Shown: piece by piece, positions 11,723-23,687 of the stretch
Numbering within the stretch: the stretch's first letter is position 1
Layout of the letters: every line of letters starts with the position of its first letter
NCBI GenBank assembly: GCA_001600415.1
Contig: BCJX01000020.1
Span: 273,836-337,835, forward strand
Source: Pascua guehoae
Taxonomy: Eukaryota; Basidiomycota; Tremellomycetes; Trichosporonales; Trichosporonaceae
Length of the DNA stretch: 64,000 bases
Direction of reading: 5' to 3'
Program-made: the position numbers and the translations under genes
Notes under the pieces: generated by a model
The model's database searches: none
Told to the model about the DNA's origin: nothing
The model's input: only the letters and a program-made list of their open reading frames with translations

Positions 11723-12765
11723 TAAGTCGTCCCCAGCGATGCCCATGGGCTCTTCACGGGCCAGTTCACGGGCTAGTTCACGACGCGATAACGAAACTGC
11801 GACGACGACGACGACGATGACAACGATGACAACAATGACAACAATGACGACGAGGGCGATGCTGGACGTCGCGGGCCATGGAGCAGGGCAGAAGATTGTA
11901 TTAGTAGTGTGATGTATCCTCTGCTCAATAACTGATGGTGCTGGCGACGACAACTGTCACCGTGTCCTCGCTGGTGTGGAGCCCGTTAGCACTGTGGGTT
12001 TGCCACTCGCCACGGCCAGATTAGCATCCGACGCCATCGGCGGGCACCACACCCGCTAACCACTGCCTGCCGTAAACTAACAAAAGAGATGCATACACTA
12101 GCTCGTAGTAGTTCTCGGCACTCGTCCACATGGGGGTTACGATAGCTTGTGGAGGCGCATGGAGGCATGAGATGAGGGCCATGCTTGTTGACACGATTGG
12201 GTCACGGGTGTTTCACTCACTCGCAGATTAGGGTCGGGTGCTCCGCGATCCCGGATCCCCGATACTTGTCCGGTATTTCCTGTGGCGCGCGGCGCGTCGC
12301 GTGGCGCGTGGCGCCCTGGATGCCAATCGCGTGGCACTCGTTGGCCCACCGTGGGTTTTTATCAGCTCTGCCTTATCCGGTCTTTCTCTTCTTCTTTTTT
12401 TTTCTCCTCGACTCAACGAGGGCTCGTAGATAACGAGTAGTGTAAAAATAGTCGTGAATCTGAGTGGTGGTCGATATCGGGTGCCATTTCGCTCCCTCAC
12501 AGATTGCAGAGCCATTGGCAGTAACGCGTGTCTGTCCACGTTGATGCCCATGTGCCAAGGTGCCAAGCAAAGGACGCGATCCAGGGTCCCCAGAATAATT
12601 ATTCCCAGGTTTTGCCCCACATGTGCATGATAAACCCTGCATGCTGAAAACCGCCCACCACGCCGTGGGATGCTGTCCATAAATTCTGCCCAATTTCCTA
12701 ATGAAGCCCTCTACAATTTTGTATACAGCCACTCCTACTCCTGTACAGTGTGTAGTAGTGGCCCT
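11723..12765. other. Convergent intergenic region
   Basis: About 1 kb between two facing stop codons. A GACGACGA-type run at about 11798-11850 follows the small gene and is the only simple repeat. No gene or RNA seen. Confidence 0.45.
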
Positions 12766-14908
12766 CTAATGCTTGAAAACAAAGTCGAGACGCTTGTTGC
12801 CCTGGTCCTTTGTGGTGCGGTAGTACTCGTCCTTTTGCTCAATCGTGTACGAGTCCCAGACCTTGCTGCGCTGGCGGTTGCGCCAGAGGTAGTATCCCTT
12901 GGCGAGGAAGATGATGACCAGGTCGGCCACTGCAATGCCCAGCAGGACCCGGTTGCCCTTGTGGTAGTATGGCGCATCACCTGTGACGAGTCAGTAAAAT
13001 GTCACGTGGACGGACGCCAAGTCGAATCAAAACAACGTACTCGGCTGGTAGACGTTTGAGGCGATGAGCGTGCTCGCCTGGGTGAACATGTTGTACAGCG
13101 ACGATGCTACGGTGCGGGTGCGGACCGACCCGGCGTTCATCGAGTTCATCGACACCATGATGGGGTGGGCATACTGGGCGTGTCAGTATGGCGGGGGACG
13201 CAAAAGAAGGAAACACTCACGGGAGAACCAACGATGAGTGTGAGGATGGCCCACTTGATCCACTTGCTGGTGTGGTCCCCAAGGTTGACGAGGACGATGA
13301 AGAAGATGACTGTCCACCAGGATGAAATGGACGCCACAGTGAGCCGCTGGTTGAACCTCTTGGTGAGGAAGGCCAGGGAGAGGTTGAAGATGATGGTGAG
13401 CACGGATGACGGGATGGTAAGCAGATTGGTGTCGAAAGTCGAGTAGCCACTATTTTGCATGTGTGTCAGCATCTTGTCACCCGCGAGCAAGATGAGTGAG
13501 GTTCTACTCACAGGCTGCGGAGGGTGAGGGTAAAGTATGCGCCGACGGCCGCGGTGGGAATGTAGTGGAGAAGAGCATAGCCGTACAGCACCCAAAGGTC
13601 ATAGTCGCACAGGGAGCGCCAGAAGGCATCCAGACTCAACCCCTCGCGGTTGTGCATGTCGGCCTTTGTGGGGTCGTCGCGCAGGACCTTGTTGACGATA
13701 ATGACCTCTTCGCGCTCGGTGAACCAGGCCTTGCGGCGCCAGCGCGTCTTGGTCTGCGTGGGCGATGCGGGCATGTAAAAGAATGCCCACTGGGGCGTCA
13801 GCGTCGTACAGAATAGATGCCCAGGGAACAAGAGTTTTTGTACGCCACACTCCAGCTTGAAGTCTAAGCTTCCCCACCCACTCACCAAGCCGATCAGGAA
13901 GGTCAGAGTGCCCTCAATCATGAACAGCCACCTCCATCCCGCGAGACTGGTGTGGTTCCGAAGCTGAAGAATACCCGTGGCGAGGAACGACCCGAGGATG
14001 TTGGTTCCCGTCAGGGAGACCCAGAAGAAGGACAGGCGGATCGTGAGCTCGTTTGCCGTGTAGTAGTAGCTGAGATACAGGATCGTGTCGGCAATGAAAC
14101 CGCCTTCGATGAGGCCCAGCAGCGCGCGGGTGGCATAGAATCCGCCCGCATTCTGGATTCCCATCTGGGCAATGCTGACAACAGACCAGGACATCATTTG
14201 GATCGGGATCCACACGTCACTACCGAGCTTTTTGGAGACTGGGGTGGGGGTTAGCCAGCCGCGTGGTGGTCTGGTGACCCAAGATGCTCACTCATTTGGG
14301 ACGGGAGCTCGGCAAAGAGGAAAATGGCATAGTACAGGGTCTGGCCAATGTTGTACTGGCCAGTATTCATGCCCAGGTCGTCGAGCATGTTGTCTGACAG
14401 CGCGCTACCGATCTGAGCCGTTAGCATACTGTCTTGGTGTGGTGCAGGATTCAGCTGTGCTCACGTTATACCGATCGAGGTTGAGAGCCGCAAAGCAGAG
14501 ACACGCAAATGCCGTCACCTTGAGGTCGAGCTTGCGCGTAATCTTCTTCTCCTCCTCGGGCGTCCATTCTGCCTTTGGGTCCCAGCGATGCTTGGACTCG
14601 TAGCTGTCGGGCGGCTCATAGTACCTAGAGTCAGCGACGTGTTTGCTACACCTCTTCGGTTAATGGGAGACAGAGGCCATAATACTAGGTCTCAGCCTCC
14701 CCTGCAAATAGACCCACTTGTTGATCAAATCCGCGTCGGTCGTAGCTTCGGTAACGAGCACCTTGACGGGGGTGGCGGTTCCGCCCGTGTTCTTTTCTTC
14801 GTCGGAGGAGTACGACGACGAGTAGCGTGCCTCCTCGGCGAGGGTCCTCTCGGCGTCCACAATGTCGGGGTTAGTCACGCCCTTGGTGTCCGAGATGTGG
14901 GTGGGCAT
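12766..14908 (-). CDS. MFS permease, Dal5-like (anion:cation symporter) family
   Basis: Encodes 559 residues from eight exons: 14908-14718, 14624-14465, 14412-14292, 14238-13886, 13789-13512, 13449-13221, 13173-13041, 12980-12766. It is a plasma-membrane transporter with about twelve membrane segments. Family markers are LDRYNIGSAL and NIGQTLYYAIFLFAELPSQM early on, then RALLGLIEGGFIADTILYLS and LAGWRWLFMIEGTLTFLIGL. These occur in the fungal Dal5/Tna1/Soa1 group that carries allantoate, nicotinate, pantothenate or sulphur compounds; the substrate cannot be read from the sequence. The first intron is the least certain junction: the GTGGGT donor at 14717 keeps phase and gives ...LINKYYEPPDS. 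The Ser-rich acidic N-terminus is cytoplasmic. A TTGGCTC tandem repeat lies upstream. Confidence 0.87.
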
Positions 14909-17197
14909 GGCGTCGGTGGTGTGTTGGTATGGGTTGTCGCCTTTCTCGGCAGTGGACAGCTTTCTTGGCTCTTGGCTCTTGGCTCTTGGCTCTTGGCTCT
15001 GTTGCCTGCGCTTGGCCGTGGCTTCCGTGTCCTTTCTTGGGTACCTTCGAGGCTTGGCCAAGAACACTGCATCGGCAACTCTATTTATCAAGGCTGCAAC
15101 ATGCCACGGGCCGAGAAGAATTCCAACACCGGCTTGCGCTTGGAACAGAACCAGAATACACAAACGTTGGTGAATCTCGCCATGAGCAGTGCACATGTCG
15201 ACAAAGCCTTGCTAAGCACGCACGCGTTGCACTTGCAGGGCAGCAAGCACAACGACGGCGGGGAATTGCAATCCCACTCGAGTACCACTACAGACCTCTA
15301 CAGTCACAGAGTGCAGAGACCCAACTGTCAGGACGGTGATCCCCATGCTGGGGCGTGTGGCGTAAAGCACGAAAATGGTGTTCACCACAACCTCAGCGCG
15401 CATTACCAAAGTATCGTCTCGACACCACGTACGGATGCACCAGCCTATCATATCTCACCCTTTGCGCCCCCCTGCGGCCATGCATTGCTGATACTGGCAG
15501 CTGCATCGAAGTTGTCTTTTAGCGGTGGGTGAAACACCGAGATAGACGCGTCATGCGCAGGTTCAATCACACCATTTGTGGCAAGGCAGGCAGCAACGCC
15601 ACAAAGGCACGTCTCCCGCACGCCACATCAATCTACGGTTACCATCTCGGCATGCCGGCCTGCTTCTATACATATCGGTGCCGTGTCTCGGCATTCCCGA
15701 CAAGCATCAAGAAGGTCAGAGATGACATGAAGAATATCGGTCGCCCCGGGCGCCGAATCTGGTCCACTGTATTTAGACTTTCAGTACCCCAGCATTGCGG
15801 CATGTCCAAGAGGCAACTACCACAGGCAGCAGACAAATGCCCACCTTGTGAATTGACGAGACGTATCCGGCGTTTTGCCGGAAGCCAAACGGCGTGCATG
15901 GCGACATGTGGTACAATCCCCCAGGCCAAGTTTGGCCAGGTCCCAACAGTCGTCCGACACGTCGTTGGACGCCCGCTAATCTGGGCCGCCAAGCCAGGTA
16001 CTCTATGCTGGACCCACGTCATAGGTGCTGTTGCAGAAAGCTGATGCCCCCGTACTCACCGTCCCGGGCCGTAAGGGGGCTCCTGGCATTGTCCGCCGCG
16101 AACACTGAACGTTGAACGCGGGCCTCAAGGCCGCCTTGGAGGAACGAGACTTTGGATGCTCTTAGTCCCATCCCTTAGTGCATAGTGAACGAAATCAATG
16201 TCCAGAAGGGCCGTCTCGGCTTGGGGAACAGATTACAGCTACCAGTCTTATGTCGTGACAACAAGCACCGAGTAGCAAAAGGCTGTGACCGTACAAGACG
16301 CCCGACGCTCCACTCTGTTTCCAACTGCTCGCAGGTGTCTTGACGCGTGGACAGCACCATCGAGCTCGGGTCTAGGCAGCGTGTGTCCGGTTCTCTTGTT
16401 CTCAAACACGCCATGGAACTGGTCAACGGGGGTTGAATAGATGTCGACGTTTATCAACAAACTCATTTAGTGCTCACACGAGGTTCACCAGACACGAATG
16501 TGGACATTACCTCTCTCCATATCCCACAATGGCGAGCCCGAGCCACTGCTGCCCACCCAAGCGCTGCTTCTCGTCGATGTCGTCCCCGGCACCCCAAGCG
16601 ACTCACGGGGGGCGCCAGAGTTGCGCATTGGTATGGCCTTGACTTGTAGGTCCCAACCCACCCCCGGGTCCCCCACCAATACAGCGCATGACAGCTAGTG
16701 TGAAGCAAAGCGTCGTTTTACCTATAAAGGCATGTTCGCAATCTCCATAGCACCTGGGGCTACTCGAGGCGAAGGTTGTGTTATGCTGATTACGTAAGTG
16801 TGACCACTCCCAGACAGCTGCAGAGGCGAGGATGTTAGGCTTTGATCAATGAGTGTGTTCCTTTGTACTTGGACTCGGCGTAATGCTCGACTTGGAAAAG
16901 GAACAAGAAGACGAGCGAGCATGCCGAGTTTCAGAAATGACTCAATGTCTGTGGTCTTTACACCAGTGAATGGCACTGCGGCCTGTGGTGGAAATTTGGT
17001 TCCGCTACTTCTGCGAGTGATCGGCGACGCATTGCCTGCCATGTTCAGGTGGAAACAGCGTCCCCTGCCGTCTCCAAAAGTCAAACCTGATACTCGTCAC
17101 CACTCTACCACTATTACTACTTGTAACTAGTCTTGTTGCCTTGTCCCGTCTCCTCTCCACCACCTGTACCAAACTCGACTCGACATCCGCGGCTGCC
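14909..17197. other. Divergent intergenic region, MFS permease / coiled-coil gene
   Basis: About 2.3 kb between head-to-head genes. It contains a short TTGGCTC tandem repeat at about 14963-15000, close to the permease start. I found no supportable gene. A weak resemblance of 16045-16165 to the inverted-repeat element described elsewhere is recorded under rejected items. Confidence 0.45.
14963..15000. repeat. Tandem heptamer repeat upstream of MFS permease
   Basis: The unit TTGGCTC (or CTTGGCT) recurs four to five times in a row, 55-90 bp upstream of the permease ATG on the opposite strand, so it lies in the likely 5' UTR or core promoter. Confidence 0.7.
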
Positions 17198-19856
17198 ATG
17201 TCCCCCTCTACAGGCGGCGGGTCACCGTCGCACTCGCAGTGGTACTCTGTTACGCCACAGACACGGCCGCTGTCCATTTCGATTCTCGAGCTTGCGCCAA
17301 CGTCGGTCACGCTTGCGCTGACCCGGTCGCCTCCCGCGCCGTCATCCTCGGGACACGGACACCTTGCGCCATCCCAACATGTCGCGCACTCTTCCCACTC
17401 GCATGCGCATTCACTACACGCTGGGTCGAGCAGTAACTCTACGGGCAAGCGGCGCAAGAAGAAGCGGCACGGCTCGAGCTCAATCCAACAACAAGCGACG
17501 CCAGACAGCGAAGACGACGACGGGGAAGACGACAGCGGCTCTGGCGGCCACGGCCACGGGCTGTCGTTGGTTGTGGCTGGGTCGGGGGCGTACCCGTCGC
17601 TCTTTGCCGAGGGCCAGTCGTTCAAGGACATGCTGAGCCATGGCGTCGTGGTCACGCTCGACGGTATGCCATGGTCGCGTATTGTGGCGCACGTGAGCGA
17701 CGACGACGACGAGGATGAGGACGAAGAGGGAGAGTGGGAGGACGAGTCGGAAGCGACAGGTGGCGAGGAGCGCGTAGCCGAGGAGGGAATGGCCAACGCG
17801 AGCGGAAGTGGGACGGCCCAAGTGGCTCGGAGGAGGAGAGGCAAACCGGCAGCCACAGGCGACGCGTCACGCCGTACCCGGTCACCACGCACCAGCGAAA
17901 AGAGCGATAGGGGGCATAGGTGGGACCGTGAGCGTGCAGTCGTGGTCGTGTACGACCTTGACCCGTCCAAGGAGCACGAGGTCGAGCTGCAGATTGTTGG
18001 CCTCCCCACCGAGGTCAAGGAGTGCATGGGTGAGTCTAGACTGTTTGAATAACTGTGCAGAAATCACATTGCGTCAATACCGTTCCGTGGCGCTCACACT
18101 ACCAGTCCCCGTGTCGAATGCTGTTCTTATCCCACCGGCGTCACCATCCGCAAGCTTACATCCGCGGTCGCGCGCCAACTCGTTACGCTCGCGTTCGCGC
18201 CCACGGTCTCGATCCAACTCTGTCAATGCGCCCCACCCCGCTGGCCCATCGCCACTGGGCACAGAGGTCCCTGCGTCGCCAGGTGGTCGCCCTTCGACCC
18301 CGATTCTCGACCAGCATGCTGCCATTCCAACGGCCATCCTGAGCCCACAGGACGCACAAGCTGCGCAGACGCGACAAGCGATTGCTGCGGCGCTCGTTGA
18401 GCGCGAACACCTCCAGGTGCAGATCAAGGAGGCGCGCAAGATGGCGCAACGATCCGAGGCGGCGCTGCGGACTGAGATTGAGGCGCTCAAGAAGAGCAAC
18501 GAAAAGGCCGGCAGCAATGACCAGCGCAACAAGCAAAAGTACCTGGCGCTGCAGGAACAGGTCAAGCAGGGCTGGGCGGGCGCCGAGGCGACAAACGAAG
18601 AGGCGGGCGAGGTCAAGGCGGGCATTCCCGAGCTCGAGACCAAGCTGAAATCCGTCACTGCCGACCTGGACCGCGTGCGCGGCGAGTGGAAAGAGGTCAA
18701 GAAGCGCGAAGAGGAGGCGCGCGAGGCGGACAGGAAGAACCGCGCCGAAGAGGACAAGCGCCTGGCAGATGTGGCAAACAAGCTCGACAAGCTGCGCACA
18801 AAGAGGGACAAGAAGGAAACGGAGCGTGCCGAGCTTCAGAAAAAGCTCGACGACCTCGAACGGCAGCGTGAAGAGGTCGAGCGCAAGGCCGAAGAGGAGA
18901 AGAATATGCGCCGGCAGGGCTACTATCCGGGAATGCGCTGGGATGCTGCTGGCGGGAGCAGCAGCGGCGCGGGGGCTGGCGCTGGGGGCGACTTTGGCAG
19001 CGGGTTTGACAACCGCAATGTTGGGTCCCACTCTGGCGTGGGCTTTTCGGGCCCCAGCTTCCGCCCGCGGGGCAACTTTCAGCACCGGTTCCCGTCTGGT
19101 GGCCGCCCACCTCCTTCGCAGCCGTCGCCGACGATTGGGAGCTTTTATCCAAACGCCCCGCCGTCGCCGGCGTGGAACTCGAGCATGCCCAAGACGGGCC
19201 CGCCGAGCCGCGTCCCCTCGGGGGCGGGCACAANCCCCGCCGCGCCGCCGTTTACGCCGTCTGCGTTTGGCAGCCCGGGCTCGGGCGCCGGCGGGCCTGG
19301 GAGCGTTGGCCCTGGGCCCGTCGGCGCGGTCGGCGCGGTCGGCACGCCTGCCAACCCGGCGTTTGACTCGACGCTGCACACGGCCCTCATGCCCCCGCAG
19401 CTCCAGCACCGCATCTACTTGCCCAACAGCGTGCGTCCGCGGCCTACGCCAAACTTCCACCCGCCGCCGAGCGTGCTCGCCGAGCAGGCAGCGCAGGCGC
19501 AGGCGCAGGCCGGGTCGTCGTCGTCGGCCACCCCCTCGCCGAGCAGTGGAGGCAAGCCGCCCCTTTCTGCTGGCCCCAGCTTCCCGCCCCTCCCCGGGCA
19601 GAACACTCCGCAGTCGCGCGCGTCGTCGTCGGCCTCGGGCCCCAGTCTCGCCAGCATTGTCACCCGCGCAGTCCTCGCGCCCAACAGCGCGCTCGCGTCC
19701 CAGTCTATCCAGCCAGCACCACCAGGCGCAGGCCGCACCGCCGCCCAGCACCAACGCGAACGCCCAGAGTTCCCGCCCCTCTCACCCACCGCGCAGCCCT
19801 TTACGTCCCCCGCGCGCACCACACCGCCAAAGGCGTCCCCGCCCCCGGGCCTGTGA
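17198..19856 (+). CDS. Conserved hypothetical 875-aa protein with central coiled coil
   Basis: Two exons, 17198-18029 and 18061-19856, are separated by a 31-nt intron that restores KECMEITLRQYRSVALTLPV. I do not recognise the family. The N-terminal ~300 residues hold a beta-like region (SISILELAPTSVTLALTRSP, later LDGMPWSRIVAHV and ERAVVVVYDLDPSKEHEVEL) interrupted by acidic and His/Ser-rich loops. Its layout recalls a fibronectin-III-type domain (inference). Residues about 390-570 form a strongly charged coiled coil (KEVKKREEEAREADRKN and similar). The last ~300 residues are Gly/Pro/Ser-rich and disordered. There is no signal peptide or membrane segment. One ambiguous base at 19234 leaves one residue undetermined. 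ATG at 17198 is chosen because the frame has no earlier ATG. Confidence 0.75.
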
Positions 19857-20459
19857 TGTCCGCCGCGTCATGCATACGATGACACGGCCGTAGACGTGGT
19901 GGATACCAGCGGCCACTAGATTTGTCGTAGTTCTGTAGTACAGTAGTAATAGCTAGCCGTCATAGGTCGATGACATGTCGCCGCTTCTCGACGCGCGCAG
20001 CGCGCAGCGCGTCAGTGCCTGGAACGAAAGTTTGGCAAAGTTTGCACGACGACGTGCCAAGCGCCAAGGGGCTGCATTTAAATTTAGGCCGCAGCCAGAA
20101 TGCCAGCTGCACCGCTGCACCGCCGCCAGTCGTGCCACCGTGAGCCGTGCTGTGCCATGCAACTGTGCAGCGACTGTGCAGCATGCAGCACGCAGTATGC
20201 ACCCGCGCAGCACGCAGCATGCACGCAGCATGGCCATCCACACCACACCTCACCGCAGGATGCACCGCCCCGCCGCCGCGGCTGACGTCGTCTCAGAAGT
20301 GGCTATTTCCAGATCCCTGAGCGAAAACAACCCACCCAAAGAAAGGTTGACCAGGCTGCAAGCTGCCCACTGCCTTGACAGTACAAGTATACCATCTTTT
20401 TAGAGCTCGCATCCCTCCGACCACTTGGCCACTCACCCACCAACTACACTCGTTCCAAC
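19857..20459. promoter_or_regulatory. Upstream region of GH16 gene, with CAGCATGC-type repeats
   Basis: A 600-bp gap between two plus-strand genes. From about 20150 to 20235 it carries degenerate repeats of GCAGCATGC / GCAGCACGC. The same motif recurs in the introns of the downstream gene. No gene seen. Confidence 0.45.
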
Positions 20460-23400
20460 ATGCTCGCCGCCCTCCTCGTCGCGCCCACAGTGGGCGCAGC
20501 GACGTACCCGCTCGTCGACACCTTTGCGGGTGACACTTTCCTGTGAGCCGAGATGCGATGTGGGCGGCCAATCACCGCCGCGCGGTTGTTGTTGGGCACG
20601 GATGGCCGCGTTGTGTACGGGCGTTGTGTACGGACGATGGACGATGGACGATGTGCGATGGACAAAGGACGATGACGGCGTCAATCAGACACGGAACGGA
20701 TTGGCCGTGTGCGCGATGCGATGCGCTATCTGCTATGTGCTGTCTGCGCGGCCATGCCATGCACTGCGGGTAGCGATCGCGGGCCGGCGGACCGGCGGCC
20801 TGCGGCCTGCGGTCTGCGGTCTGCGGTCTGTGGTCTGTGGTCTGTGGTCTGCGGCGCGGCCTGCGGCCTGTGGACAACGCCGTTCCGTGCACATGCCCCG
20901 CTCGACCCCAACGCGAACAGCACTGACACGCAGCAACGGTTGGAAGTTTCCCGCCTCGGCGTACGATAATACCACGAGGTAAGCCCTATGACCTAGACCC
21001 AGGCGCCCCAGAACCCGGCACCCGGACACCACCTGGGTACTGGGTACTCTGGCCGCCCTGTGTAATCCCCCTCCCGGCGGCAGAAGCCAACCCCCAGCGG
21101 CGACGTCTTCTGGGCGACGCCAGACAACACTTCGCTCATTTACACCAACGACGCGGGCCGGGTCATTCTCAAGGGTGAGCACGGGCTTGGATTTGGATCG
21201 TGTCGTGGCCGTGGTCGTGGCCGTGGTCGCGGCCGAGGAGGCGTCACTGCATTACTGGGCAGGGCAGAACGTAGCAGCGGTAGTGGTAGCGGTAGTGGTA
21301 ATGGTCTGTGCGAGTCCGACCTGTCGGGACCGGACCGGACCGACCGCGCCGACCGACTCGCGTACCCGCCACTCTTGGCGCCCGCCTCCATAATCCGAAC
21401 CGACGTCCGCGATGCCAGCGAAGCCAGGGATGCCAGCGATGCTGACGCCACAGTGGACAACACGACCCTGGTGCCCTACAACGAGAAACGCTACGCGCCC
21501 AACCTGAGCACCAAGCGGGCGTACCCGCCGGGGACCGTGTGGGTCATGGACGCGGTGCACATGCCGTACGGGTGCAGTGTGTGGCCTGCGCTGTGGACGC
21601 AGGGGGCGAATTGGCCCGAGGACGGCGAGATTGATATCATGGAGGTGAGTGGCGAGCGCGCGAGCGCGCGAGCGAGGGCGAGGGCGAGCGTGAGGGTGAA
21701 GTGAGGGTGAAGTGACGGCGACGGGGGCGGGGACGGGGTCGCGTTGTGTGGGACTGCAGCTTGGGATTGAAGCTTGGGACTGCAGCTCGGTGTTGCAGCT
21801 TGGTGTTGCTGCTTGGGACTGCAGCTCGGTGTTGCAGCTAGGATGTTCCGGCTTGGGATGTTGCAGCTTAGGATGGTCCCGGATAGGCTGGGGCTGGGCG
21901 GACTCTGTGCCATGACTTCGCGCCCGCGGTGGACGGCGACGACGACGGGATCGCGTTGTGTGTGATACTGCAGCTTGGGATTGCAGCTTGGGACTGCAGC
22001 TTGGGACGTTGCAGCTGGGATGTTGCAGCTTCGAAGTGCAGCTTGGAATGTCGTCTCAGATGGGCTGGGGCGGGGCGAGCTCTCTGGCAGCGCCGGTGGT
22101 GGACTTGGTACTCGCTCGACTGGTCCAACGCCGCTGCTGCATGCCACTACCTTGCACCGGCCCGACGACCACGGGCCATAGCTTGCCATGGTACTGCTGG
22201 CATGTCGGCCTGGTATCTGTGGTCACCGCGAGCGTTGTCGGGTCCAGACACCTGTCACACACTCTGCGGAACACAGACACAGTCCAGTGGCTGCCCAAAA
22301 GGTTGCGACGTCTGCTGCGTTGCGCCACGCCGTCCCATGGGACTTCTGGCATACTGCAAGGCAAAGATCCGAGGTTTTGGGTCAAGCATACCTGAAGCCA
22401 AGGCCGCCCTGGAGCAAGTCGTAACCTTTCTGTTGGTCACTGTGTGTGCCACAGCATGCAACACACAGCATGCGGCACGCAGCGTGCGGCATGGCAGCGT
22501 GCGACACATGGCAGCGTGCGACACATGCACACATGGCACGCGACACCTAGCACTCAGTGGCCGCAGCCCCATACACAGCCCCTACTCTATCCCCCACCTT
22601 GCACCCCATTACCCCCGTACCCACAACCACAACTCCACGCTAACACCCAGGGCGTCAACCTCCAGACCAAGAACCAGATTGCGCTCCACGCCGACGGCTC
22701 GGGCTGCATGGCCTCGGCCGACGTGCAGATGACGGGCGCGCTCAACCTGAACAACTGCTCGGGCACGGCAAACTTTGGCTCGGGCTGCACCGTCGCCGAC
22801 CCGAGCACAAACTCGTACGGCGCCGACTTTGCCGCGGCCGGCGGCGGCGTGTACGTTGCAGAGTTTGCCGCAGAGTACATCAAGGTGTGGTTTATCACGC
22901 GCTCGGACGTGCCCAGTGGCCTCACGGCCGACGCAAAGGAGATTGACACGAGCACGCTCGGCGAGCCCGTCGCGTACTACCCTGCGAGCACGTGTGATAT
23001 CGAAAAGTACTTTGGTGGTGAGTAGGAGTTGAGGTGCAGAGTTTGTACATTCGCTTTGGGTCTGTCCCGTGGCTCGTCGCTGGAGCAGAGGGCGTGGGCA
23101 ATGGCCTAGTCAGTCTTACAGGAGCCACATGCCTGCAGCAGATACATGGCCTGCAGCAGCTACATGGCTTGCAGGAGCACATGCCTGCATGAGCTACATG
23201 GCCTGCAGGACCACATGGCTTGCTCTTACTTCTCACCCCCGCCCAACCGCCTCCCCCAAGCCCAACTGCCCCTCCCCCCGCCCCCTCCNNNNNNNNNNNN
23301 NNNNNNNNNNNNNGCTCACACCCAGACCAAACCCTCACAATCGACATTACACTCTGCGGCACCTGGGCCGGCGCCCAGGACACGCTCGAGGCCACCTGCC

Positions 23401-23687
23401 CCCAGCTCGTGGGCACAAACTCGTGCTACACGACCTATGTCATCAACGACGCCAGCGCCACCTATGCAAACGCCTACTTTGAGCTCAACTACATCAACGT
23501 CTACTCGAACGCGACAGACCTCGCAGACGACACCTCGACCTCGGGCTCGGCCGCAGCCTCGGGCGCCACTGGCTCGGGCGCCGACGCCTCGCCGTCGGCG
23601 ACGGGCACGAGCGCCGCGTCCCGCGCAGTGGTTGGCGCCGGCGTCATGGCCGCCGCGGTCGCCGCGGGCGTCGCGATGGTTCTTTAG
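20460..23687 (+). CDS. GH16 endo-beta-1,3(4)-glucanase-like protein, secreted, probably GPI-anchored
   Basis: Encodes 374 residues from six exons: 20460-20542, 20934-20978, 21098-21174, 21454-21644, 22651-23017, 23326-23687. It has a signal peptide (MLAALLVAPTVGA), then the GH16 fold. The catalytic motif GEIDIME (nucleophile Glu about 127, acid/base Glu about 132) ends exactly at a splice donor. The next exon resumes with GVNLQTKNQIALH, as in basidiomycete laminarinase-like enzymes. After the domain come a Ser/Thr/Ala-rich linker and a hydrophobic C-terminus (VVGAGVMAAAVAAGVAMVL), typical of a GPI signal, so it probably acts at the cell wall on beta-glucan. The introns are very large for this genome (391, 119, 279, 1006 and 308 nt), full of tandem repeats, and one holds an inverted-repeat element. 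An N gap lies inside intron 5, not in coding sequence. Confidence 0.9.
20612..20875. repeat. Tandem repeats in GH16 intron 1
   Basis: Two simple-repeat patches lie within the 391-nt intron: GGACGAT-type units at about 20630-20675 and GGTCTGC/GGTCTGT/GGCCTGC heptamers at about 20790-20870. Confidence 0.8.
21712..22080. repeat. Duplicated repeat block in GH16 intron 4
   Basis: Two related blocks lie in direct orientation, at about 21712-21910 and 21928-22095. Each starts with a GACGGCGACG...TCGCGTTGTGTG segment, continues with many degenerate copies of CAGCTTGGGA(N)TG, and ends with a GGCTGGGGC-type segment. This is a segmental duplication whose core is itself a tandem array. Confidence 0.8.
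22288..22439. mobile_element. MITE-like inverted-repeat element, copy 1 (in GH16 intron 4)
   Basis: A 152-bp element with imperfect ~22-bp terminal inverted repeats built on AAAGGTTGCGAC. Over its length it aligns with the reverse complement of 32397-32544; shared internal blocks include GCGTTGCGCCACGCC, GACTTCTGGCATA and GGCCGCCCTGGAG. It has no coding capacity. The relation between copies and the inverted ends support a non-autonomous DNA transposon. Confidence 0.75.
22453..22530. repeat. GCATG/GCGTG tandem repeats in GH16 intron 4
   Basis: Degenerate repeats of CAGCATGC, GCAGCGTGCG and ACACATGGCAGCGTGCG, similar in word content to the repeats upstream of the gene at 20150-20235. Confidence 0.65.
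23129..23222. repeat. Tandem CCTGCAG-ACATGG repeats in GH16 intron 5
   Basis: About five degenerate copies of a 19-21-bp unit reading roughly CCTGCAGCAGCTACATGG, just before the assembly gap. Confidence 0.75.
23289..23313. other. Assembly gap (25 N)
   Basis: A run of 25 undetermined bases inside GH16 intron 5, flanked by C-rich sequence. The true length may differ. Confidence 0.99.

Noticed and set aside
16045..16165. Possible third copy of the AAAGGTTGCGAC element (CTCCTGGCATTG and AAGGCCGCCTTGGAGG resemble it).
   Set aside because: Terminal repeats are not recognisable and identity is patchy; cannot separate from chance by eye.
18183..19754. 523-codon minus-strand open frame opposite the coiled-coil gene.
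   Set aside because: Arg/Leu-rich composition from antisense of GC-rich coding DNA; no ATG-led conserved domain.
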